Shown: positions 1 to 5,436 of the stretch, one piece after another
Numbering within the stretch: position 1 is the stretch's first letter
Layout of the letters: the number at the start of each line of letters is the position of its first letter
NCBI GenBank assembly: GCA_028278465.1
Contig: JANQEF010000029.1
Coordinates: forward strand, 1 to 11,936
DNA from: Dehalococcoidia bacterium
GTDB taxonomy: Bacteria; Chloroflexota; Dehalococcoidia; Lucifugimonadales; Lucifugimonadaceae
Reading direction: 5' to 3'
Length of the DNA stretch: 11,936 nucleotides
Made by a program: the position numbers and the translations under genes
Notes under the pieces: generated by a model
Seen by the model: only the letters and a program-made list of their open reading frames with translations
The model's database searches: none
What the model was told of the DNA's origin: nothing

Positions 1-13
1 GGATAACGCGCCA

Positions 14-517
14 ATGGAGCAGGAGCTCCTGGAAGACCCGACACCGGCCGACATCGTTGATGCCGTGGACGACCCCATGGCTTTCGATGAGCCGATGACC
101 GTGGATGAGCCAATGGACGTGCCGATGGACGTTCCGACAGATGTGCCGACGACCACAGGCGACGGTGTCGCAGACGCTGTGACGGCCGCGCTCGCCGCCA
201 ACGTCGACCTGCTGACGTTGGCGAGCCTCGTGCGGTGGACCGCCATCACAAGGGAGCGCATCGGCGCCAACCGGCTCGACATCCTGCTCGACGCATATGA
301 GATGGCAGGCCGCATTTCGCCGCAGATGAAGAACGTCGTTCGTGCGCTGAGCGCGCTGGGCGACGAGGACGAAGACGGGATCCCGGTGCGGGACGTGGTG
401 ACGGCGATGGTCCGCATGGAGGGCGTCATCAACTCGGAGGAGACCCGCGAGAGCAACCGACTGCTCGGCCTCCTTCTCGAGATGGACGAGGACCCGCTCG
501 ACTACCTGGCGGCGTGA
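14..517 (+). CDS. ArlD/E-like (FlaD/E) archaellum accessory protein, possibly 5'-truncated by the window edge
   Basis: The C-terminal half (about residues 60-120) resembles the archaeal flagella D/E domain. It has the pattern 'LVRW...ERIGANRLDILLDAYEMAGRIS', matching the family's 'LkWlexLvekvGrxnlxdlLdyYxxiGWIS' signature as I recall it. In archaea such proteins form the cytosolic ring around the motor and connect it to the chemotaxis adaptor CheF. The N-terminal 50 residues are acidic and Pro/Met-rich with short repeats (DEPM-V and P-DV units). No signal peptide or membrane segment is seen. The frame is open to base 2 with no stop, and the ATG at 14 has no clear Shine-Dalgarno site, so the true start may lie upstream. 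It precedes three pilin-like genes and arlHIJ, the usual archaeal position of arlC/D/E. The domain call is by eye and the similarity is short. Confidence 0.6.
   Translation: MEQELLEDPTPADIVDAVDDPMAFDEPMTVDEPMDVPMDVPTDVPTTTGDGVADAVTAALAANVDLLTLASLVRWTAITRERIGANRLDILLDAYEMAGRISPQMKNVVRALSALGDEDEDGIPVRDVVTAMVRMEGVINSEETRESNRLLGLLLEMDEDPLDYLAA
86..145 (+). repeat. In-frame short tandem repeat coding DEPM-V / P-DV units
   Basis: Two 18-bp units (86-103 and 104-121, differing at two bases) encode DEPMTV and DEPMDV. They are followed by two related 12-bp units (122-133 and 134-145) encoding PMDV and PTDV. The tract lies in the acidic N-terminal region of the ArlD/E-like protein and keeps frame. It probably arose by slippage and makes a flexible negatively charged linker. 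Confidence 0.7.
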
Positions 518-594
518 CCTGCCCGGCCCAACACGCCGCCCGACGATCTACTGAGACCGAACGACAGGCTCCGCCGAACAGAGGCGTTGCTAAC

Positions 595-600
595 GGGGTG
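595..600 (+). promoter_or_regulatory. Candidate ribosome binding site supporting an upstream ATA start
   Basis: The run GGGGTG ends five bases before an in-frame ATA at 606. The nearest in-frame stop is TAA at 591-593. The first conventional start, ATG 627, has only a weak AAGG (612-615) 11 bases upstream. This is the only reasonable ribosome site for a longer N-terminus. Confidence 0.35.
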
Positions 601-626
601 CTGCCATAGACAAGGCGATCACAACG

Positions 627-1136
627 ATGCTGCTGACGATAGCCGGCGTGGTCGCCGCTATCGCAGTCATGAACGCGGTGTTCCCAGCAGTGACCCGCAG
701 CTCCAGCGCGCTCACCACCGCGAGCTCGACCGTGGATGAGCGCATTCGCACTAATGTGAGTGTCGTGCAGTCGGTTGGCGAGCTCGATTCCGGCGGCTCG
801 TTCGTCGACACCAACTCCAACTCGCTCTTCGACTTCTTCGTCTGGGTGAAGAACGTTGGCGACGTCACCGTTCCGGCGGTCGGCGAGGTCGATGTGTTCT
901 TTGGACAGCCCGGCAGCGTAACGCGCATACCGAACACGGCGGACTCGCCGAGCACCTACCCGAACTGGACGCATGTCGTCGAAGGTGGAGGCGACTGGGA
1001 AGTGGCGGAGACGGTCCGCTTCGAGGTCCGGTTCGACGACGGCTGTCCGGGTTCATGCGCGAAGCCGGCCGGAACGTACTTCGTACGGATCGTGACGCCG
1101 AACGGAGTGGCGGCCGAGTCGTTCTTCTCGATGTAG
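627..1136 (+). CDS. Archaellum stator/minor filament protein, ArlF/ArlG-like, pilin-type N-terminus
   Basis: This is a small secreted protein with one N-terminal hydrophobic helix (about residues 1-20) followed by a beta-rich domain. The phrases 'FVWVKNVGDVTVP', 'EVDVFFG', 'WEVAETVRFEV' and the C-terminal 'GTYFVRIVTPNGV' are typical of ArlF/ArlG-type domains, in which a beta-sandwich outside the membrane anchors the rotary motor. I cannot decide between F and G. ATG 627 is the first conventional start, but it leaves a helix with no polar head. Reading from the in-frame ATA at 606 adds seven residues (x-DKAITT), a more natural pilin-like N-terminus. Cys140 and Cys144 (CPGSC) could form a small disulfide loop. 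No type III prepilin cleavage motif is clear. It sits 109 bases after the ArlD/E-like gene, and a strong hairpin follows. Confidence 0.7.
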   Translation: MLLTIAGVVAAIAVMNAVFPAVTRSSSALTTASSTVDERIRTNVSVVQSVGELDSGGSFVDTNSNSLFDFFVWVKNVGDVTVPAVGEVDVFFGQPGSVTRIPNTADSPSTYPNWTHVVEGGGDWEVAETVRFEVRFDDGCPGSCAKPAGTYFVRIVTPNGVAAESFFSM

Positions 1137-1142
1137 CGATGG

Positions 1143-1178
1143 CGGCCAGGACGTCTGGGAGCGCCGACATCCTGGCCG
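1143..1178 (+). repeat. Intercistronic inverted repeat (mRNA hairpin) between two stator-like genes
   Basis: Arms 1143-1151 (CGGCCAGGA) and 1170-1178 pair perfectly over 9 bp. After one C-A mismatch, three more pairs form (1153-1155 with 1166-1168), leaving a 10-base loop. No T-run follows, so it is not a standard Rho-independent terminator. It begins 7 bases after the stop of the upstream gene and ends before the ribosome site of the next (AGGAG, 1195-1199). That position fits an mRNA-stabilising or processing element that sets different expression of the two genes. Confidence 0.6.
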
Positions 1179-1207
1179 ACCGGGCTGCCTTGCAGGAGTG
1201 ATCAGCG

Positions 1208-1732
1208 GTGGGAACAGCGGTCATTGCGGTGCTGGCCTTCGCCATCGTGCTGGGCGCGGCGTTCACCGCGCTTGGTGACCTCGTCAATCTGAGCGTCACC
1301 AGCGCCAACTCTCTCCGCAACTCCTGGAGCGAGGCCGAGCGGACCGTCGACAGCTACATCGTCCCGACCTCTGCCAGCGTCTCCGGGACCGATGTAGACG
1401 TCGTGATCAGCAACACCGGTCGGCTCAAGTACGCATCGCCGGAGCTGAACGACTGGGAGGTCGTTGTCCGTTACGAAGACGACGAGGGCGACTCGCGTAT
1501 CGAGTACCTGGACTACGCATCGACGCTCTCCACCGGCAAGTGGACGGTGCAGCAGATCTACCGCGACCACTCGCAGTCGCTGGCCGAGGTGTACGAGCCC
1601 AACATCCTGAACATGAACGAGCAGATGGTGATCCGCGGTCGTCTGGCGAACACGCCCGGCACGGGAACCATCAACCAGGTGACGGTTGCGCCGCCGGAGG
1701 GCGACGTCGGGGCGGTGCACTTTGACGGCTGA
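1208..1732 (+). CDS. Archaellum stator/minor filament-like protein, paralogue of the next gene
   Basis: The GTG start is fixed by an in-frame TGA at 1199-1201 and by AGGAG (1195-1199) eight bases upstream. The protein has a hydrophobic helix at about residues 3-24 and then an extracytoplasmic beta-rich domain. The segments 'DVDVVISNTGRLK', 'DWEVVVRYEDDEG', 'GKWTVQQIYRDHS' and 'AEVYEPNILNMNEQMVIRGRL' align well with the next gene product ('DWDVVIVYQDSAG', 'GEWTVTGVYRDAG', 'AEVFNPGIVDPGEEFIIRAQL'), so the two are tandem paralogues. The membrane-anchored beta domain and operon position suggest an ArlF/ArlG-type stator component, but a minor filament subunit is also possible. An archaellin role is less likely because no processing motif or archaellin-type N-terminus is evident. 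Confidence 0.65.
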   Translation: MGTAVIAVLAFAIVLGAAFTALGDLVNLSVTSANSLRNSWSEAERTVDSYIVPTSASVSGTDVDVVISNTGRLKYASPELNDWEVVVRYEDDEGDSRIEYLDYASTLSTGKWTVQQIYRDHSQSLAEVYEPNILNMNEQMVIRGRLANTPGTGTINQVTVAPPEGDVGAVHFDG

Positions 1733-1855
1733 TTTCGAGCAGACCACCGAACAGATCCACGCCGCCTACGCGCGAATCCAGCGGTCTGAGCAGCCGCCCC
1801 AAACGGGGGATCACACCGAAAGCACACCTTCGCGGGTCATCGAAAAGAGGCTCCG

Positions 1856-2389
1856 TTGTCCAGTCTTGTAATAGCACTGGTCTCGGTGATGGTGATCCTG
1901 GCCGCGATGACCGGCCTCGTGACGAGCTTCACCGGCCCGCAGGCCCAGATCGGCGAGACGGTCAGGGAGTCGAGCGACCTGTACGGCGACATCACCCGCA
2001 CAGAGCTCACATCCCTCTCAGTCTCGGTCATCTCGGCCGGGGCGACCGTTGACTGGTCTGCCGGGAACGTCGGTCAGACGCAGCTTCGCGTGTTCGAGGA
2101 CTGGGATGTTGTGATCGTGTACCAGGACTCTGCCGGGTCCGGGTTGCAGGTCCAGCACCTGACCTACACGACGAACGTTGCGCCCTCAGCCGGCGAGTGG
2201 ACCGTGACGGGCGTCTACAGGGACGCCGGGACGTTGACCGCAGAGGTGTTCAACCCGGGGATCGTGGATCCAGGAGAGGAGTTCATCATCAGGGCGCAGC
2301 TGAGCCCGGTGATCGCGTCCTCGACCACCAACACGATCACCCTGGCGGTCGAAAACGGCGTGACCGTCTCGGCGCAGTTCACGAACTGA
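1856..2389 (+). CDS. Archaellum stator/minor filament-like protein, paralogue of the previous gene
   Basis: The TTG start is chosen because AGAGG (1846-1850) lies five bases upstream and because it places a hydrophobic helix (residues 3-25, 'LVIALVSVMVILAAMTGLV') right at the N-terminus. The rest is a beta-rich extracytoplasmic domain with the same blocks as the preceding protein: DWDVVIVY, GEWTVTGVYRD and EVFNPGIVDPGEEFIIRAQL. It ends 'ITLAVENGVTVSAQF', like the 'TPNGV' ending of the first of the three proteins. I infer an ArlF/ArlG-like stator or a minor subunit. The gap to the gene before is 123 bases and to arlH 344 bases, both longer than the gaps within arlHIJ. The exact ArlF or ArlG identity is unresolved. 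Confidence 0.65.
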   Translation: MSSLVIALVSVMVILAAMTGLVTSFTGPQAQIGETVRESSDLYGDITRTELTSLSVSVISAGATVDWSAGNVGQTQLRVFEDWDVVIVYQDSAGSGLQVQHLTYTTNVAPSAGEWTVTGVYRDAGTLTAEVFNPGIVDPGEEFIIRAQLSPVIASSTTNTITLAVENGVTVSAQFTN

Positions 2390-2733
2390 TCGACGGCCGG
2401 TTTTCGGGGCCTCCAGGCGGTCATAGAACGGCGTTTCGCAAACGGGCTCAACCCGGTCTCCAACACCGTTCCAAGACGTGTCAGAGCGGCGTGAAACGAA
2501 CCGGCCTGAGACCTGCTTTTAGGCCCTAACGGTTGGCACTCAGGCCCAACTTGACATTTCTCCTTCTTGGAGCGAGTTGGGCGCAATCACAATTTGAACT
2601 GGGGTCGCATGCGTGCGCACGGATCGTCCCGGTCCCGATGAGCGCACCACCCCGAAACAGGCGCCTGGAAGCGTCTCAAGCGGGCCAAAAACCCGCCGTC
2701 CTGGCGAAAGAGCGATAGCGACTCGGAGGAAAC
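2390..2733 (+). promoter_or_regulatory. Long intergenic region before arlH with several dyad symmetries
   Basis: I see no credible gene in these 344 bases, although frames are open because of the GC content. It holds a 10-bp inverted repeat (2544-2553/2573-2582), two perfect 10-bp palindromes (CGTGCGCACG at 2612-2621 and CAGGCGCCTG at 2658-2667) and a 5-bp hairpin (GCGGG 2680-2684 / CCCGC 2692-2696). The ribosome site GGAGG (2725-2729) precedes arlH. A TTGACA lies at 2551-2556 but no matching -10 box is found. The length and structure suggest an internal promoter or operator, or an RNA control element, splitting stator genes from motor genes. This is inference. Confidence 0.4.
2544..2582 (+). 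repeat. Inverted repeat with nested small hairpin upstream of arlH
   Basis: GCCCAACTTG (2544-2553) pairs with CGAGTTGGGC (2573-2582) over 10 positions with one G-U wobble. Inside the loop CTCC (2560-2563) can pair with GGAG (2569-2572). No T-run follows, so it is either a DNA dyad (operator) or a structured 5' leader rather than a simple terminator. Confidence 0.55.
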
Positions 2734-3441
2734 GTGGCAGAAGCCGGAGCGATAGCGTCCGTATCGACGGGTCAGCCGGACCTCGACAAGAAGCTGGGTG
2801 GCGGAATTCCGCTCGGCTCTCTCACGCTGCTCGAAGGTCAGTCGGACTCCGGCAAGTCAGTCGTCTCGCAGCAGCTGATCTGGGGATCGCTGCAGGCCGG
2901 GCTCAGCGCAGTGCTGTTCACCACCGAGAGTACGACCAAGAGCTTCCTGCGCCAGATGTCGAGCCTGAACCTGGACGTGATGGAGTTCCTGCTGCTCGGC
3001 AGGCTGCGCATCTACCCGATCGCTGTCGGACGCCGCAAGCTCAGCCCGCAGCAGGTGTTCAACACCGTCGTCAGGTCGGTCAAAGAGGGACAGGGCGTCG
3101 ACCTCATCGTGGTCGATTCGCTCACCACCTTCGTCACCCGCGGCTCGTGGGAGGAGACGGCGACCTTCTTCGAGCACTGCCAGGAGCTGGTGGCCGAGAA
3201 CCGCACCATCATCAACGTGGCATCGACCTACGCCTTCGATGACACGACCCTCGCCCGCCTCCGCTCCATGTGCGACGCCCACCTGACGCTGCGCACGGAA
3301 GAGGTCGGCGACCAGCTGGTGAAGATCCTGGAGGTCGCCAAGGTCAGGGGCGCTTCGAAGACCACAGGAAACATCATCACGTTCGACATCGAGCCGGACA
3401 TCGGCATGAAGATCATCCCGTTCTCGCGGACCTCGGCCTAG
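2734..3441 (+). CDS. arlH: ArlH (FlaH), KaiC-like ATPase of the archaellum motor
   Basis: ArlH is a cytoplasmic RecA/KaiC-fold protein that binds ATP and docks on the motor ATPase ArlI, controlling motor assembly and perhaps switching. The opening 'TGQPDLDKKLGGGIPLGSLTLLEG' is the classic KaiC/FlaH beginning. Walker A is GQSDSGKS at residues 35-42, and Walker B is 'VDLIVVDSL' with Asp128. Many FlaH proteins bind but hydrolyse ATP poorly; whether this one does cannot be read from sequence. The length of 235 aa is normal. The GTG start has GGAGG four bases upstream. arlI begins 18 bases after its stop, so the two are cotranscribed. RadA/KaiC paralogues are the alternative, but the arlI-arlJ context argues strongly for ArlH. 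Confidence 0.92.
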   Translation: MAEAGAIASVSTGQPDLDKKLGGGIPLGSLTLLEGQSDSGKSVVSQQLIWGSLQAGLSAVLFTTESTTKSFLRQMSSLNLDVMEFLLLGRLRIYPIAVGRRKLSPQQVFNTVVRSVKEGQGVDLIVVDSLTTFVTRGSWEETATFFEHCQELVAENRTIINVASTYAFDDTTLARLRSMCDAHLTLRTEEVGDQLVKILEVAKVRGASKTTGNIITFDIEPDIGMKIIPFSRTSA

Positions 3442-3459
3442 CGCCCGGCAGATCAGTAG

Positions 3460-5436
3460 ATGAGCGACTTTCCGCCCCCATTCCAGCTGAAAGACCCCGA
3501 GCCGTGCGATGAGCCGGAGACGTGCGAGTTCGTCCAGGGTCTGCCTGACGAGCTGAAAGACGCCGTCACCGAGACGGCGTTTCTGCGCAAGTACGTTCAC
3601 CGGCTTCCGATCGACGAGATTGGCGTGCCGACGTACCGCGATGACCTCGCCCGCTCGGACGGTGACGCCGAGAACCCGAACTTCATCTACAAGTCGCACA
3701 AGGGCGGCATCTTCTTCCACATCTACCCGGACCCGGCGGGCGGAAGAGACCACTACATCGCCATCGAGCCGTCGATCGAACACCCGAAGCTGCGGGAGAT
3801 CATGGCGGACATCGAAGAGGCGATGCTCGATTACACCGACGAGCTGGAGGCCGCACGCGGCGAAGAGCAGCTCGGTCTGGTGCTCGAGTGGTGCCTGGAC
3901 ACGATCTTCAAAGAGAAGCCAGCGATGGATCTGGCAGAGATCTACGCACTGCCGGTGATCGACCCGGATGCCGAGCCTGAGCCGGAAGAGGAGCAGGCAG
4001 ACAACTCCGACGGCGAAGACGAGGAGGGCGAAAACGAAGCCGTGGTTGCGGCCGAGCCTGCCGCCGAAACGGCCTTCGCAGACGGCGCTACCGAGGAAGC
4101 TGAAGGCGGCGGCGGAGTTGCCGTAGCGCCCGCGCCACCGGCGAAGAAGCCGAAAGGCAAGGGCAAAGGCGGTCTCTTCTCACGCTTCCTGAGCGCCGGC
4201 GGCATGAAGGTCGACCTCAAGAGCAAGTGGAAGCTGACAAGGCTCGACATCGAGGGCATCAAGTACCAACTCGTGAAGGAGAAGGTCGGCGTCGGCGTCC
4301 TGCAGCCGCTCATCAACGATCACTGGATCGAGGACATCTCGTGCTCAGGCGTCGGCAGGATGTACATCGAGCACAAGGTGTTCAAGTCGATGCTGTGCTC
4401 CTTCGGCTACAAGGATGACGCCGAGCTGGACGAGCATGTGCTGCGGCTTTCCGAGCGCATTAAGAAGCCGGTGACGTTCAGGTCGCCGGTTGTCGACGCC
4501 TCGCTCCCGGACGGCTCTCGTATCAACATCGTCTTCGGCCGTGACGTATCGCTCACGGGCTCGAACTACACGATTCGTAAGTTCGCGGAGGACCCGATCT
4601 CCATCCTGAACCTGATCAGGTGGAAGTCGATCACCTCCGAGGCCGCGGCTTACCTGTCGCTCTGTCTCGAAGAGGGCATGAACATGTTCGTGTCCGGTGA
4701 GACGGCGTCGGGTAAGACGACGCTGATGAACGCGCTGACCGTGTTCATTCGCCCGAACGCCAAGATCGTGTCTATCGAGGACACGGCCGAAGTCCAGGTG
4801 CCGCACCCGAACTGGCTGCGCGAGGTTGTGCGCAAGGCGAAGCCGGGCGAAGGTGACTCGGGCGTCGGCATGTTCGACCTTCTGAAGGCAGCACTGCGCC
4901 AGAGGCCGGAAGAGATCATCATCGGTGAGATTCGTGGTGAGGAAGGGCTGATCGCCTTCCAGGCGATGCAGACCGGTCACCCGGTGATGGCGACCTTCCA
5001 CGCAGCCTCGGTGCAGAAGCTGATCCAGCGTGTTGTCGGCGACCCGATCCTGGTCCCCAAGAACTACGTCGACAACCTGAACCTGTGCGTCATCCAGGAA
5101 GCGGTGCGGCTGCCGAACGGCGAGCGCGGCAGGCGCTGTACTTCGATCTCGGAGATCGTCAACTACGACTCGCTCTCCGACTCGTTCTCGTTCGTGGAGG
5201 TGTTCACGTGGGACCCGGTGACGGACGTGCTCGAGTTCACCGGCATGAACAACTCGTACCTGCTTGAGCAGCGCATCGCTCCCGCCCGCGGCTACCCGGC
5301 GGCGAGGCGACGGCAGATCTACTCGCTCGTGAAGCGGCGGGCGCGCATCCTCGACAAGCTGGTGAACACCGGCATCGAGGACTACTACGAGACCTTCGAG
5401 GTCATCTCCAAGGCCACAGCGGACGGTGTGTTCTAG
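3460..5436 (+). CDS. arlI: ArlI (FlaI), archaellum motor ATPase with an acidic/Lys-Gly insertion
   Basis: This is a hexameric type II/IV secretion-type ATPase powering filament assembly and rotation at the cytoplasmic face of the membrane. After an N-terminal domain (about residues 1-165), the core carries 'IEDISCSGVG', 'VDASLPDGSRI', 'TIRKF', Walker A GETASGKT (413-420), 'IEDTAEVQVPHPNW', 'LLKAALRQRP', Walker B 'IIIGEIRGEE' (Glu490 region) and the His box 'GHPVMATFHA' (His507, His514). These match archaeal FlaI better than bacterial PilB/PilT. At 658 aa it is longer than typical FlaI (roughly 500-550). Much of the excess is a low-complexity insert at about residues 168-245, first acidic, then Ala/Pro, then 'KKPKGKGKGG'. 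The ATG has no strong ribosome site, suggesting coupling to arlH. Its stop TAG shares one base with the GTG start of arlJ. Confidence 0.94.
   Translation: MSDFPPPFQLKDPEPCDEPETCEFVQGLPDELKDAVTETAFLRKYVHRLPIDEIGVPTYRDDLARSDGDAENPNFIYKSHKGGIFFHIYPDPAGGRDHYIAIEPSIEHPKLREIMADIEEAMLDYTDELEAARGEEQLGLVLEWCLDTIFKEKPAMDLAEIYALPVIDPDAEPEPEEEQADNSDGEDEEGENEAVVAAEPAAETAFADGATEEAEGGGGVAVAPAPPAKKPKGKGKGGLFSRFLSAGGMKVDLKSKWKLTRLDIEGIKYQLVKEKVGVGVLQPLINDHWIEDISCSGVGRMYIEHKVFKSMLCSFGYKDDAELDEHVLRLSERIKKPVTFRSPVVDASLPDGSRINIVFGRDVSLTGSNYTIRKFAEDPISILNLIRWKSITSEAAAYLSLCLEEGMNMFVSGETASGKTTLMNALTVFIRPNAKIVSIEDTAEVQVPHPNWLREVVRKAKPGEGDSGVGMFDLLKAALRQRPEEIIIGEIRGEEGLIAFQAMQTGHPVMATFHAASVQKLIQRVVGDPILVPKNYVDNLNLCVIQEAVRLPNGERGRRCTSISEIVNYDSLSDSFSFVEVFTWDPVTDVLEFTGMNNSYLLEQRIAPARGYPAARRRQIYSLVKRRARILDKLVNTGIEDYYETFEVISKATADGVF

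Noticed and set aside
1797..1808. CCCC/GGGG hairpin between the two paralogues
   Set aside because: Only four pairs and no T-run; expected by chance in GC-rich DNA.
2432..2455. Small hairpins CGTTT/AAACG and CGGG/CCCG as a terminator after the third stator-like gene
   Set aside because: Stems of 4-5 bp, mutually overlapping, and no T-run; too weak to call.
2551..2556. TTGACA as a sigma-70 -35 box for arlH
   Set aside because: No TATAAT-like hexamer at 16-18 bases downstream (sequence there is around CGAGTTGGG), and the site overlaps the inverted repeat.
2613..3242. 209-aa plus-strand frame spanning the gap and the start of arlH
   Set aside because: It overlaps arlH out of frame, is very Arg-rich, and lacks a ribosome site or motif.
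2857..3783. Long antisense open frame (308 aa) opposite arlH and arlI
   Set aside because: It is opposite strongly conserved ArlH/ArlI coding sequence, has Arg/Val/Asp-heavy composition typical of GC-rich shadow frames, and shows no motif.
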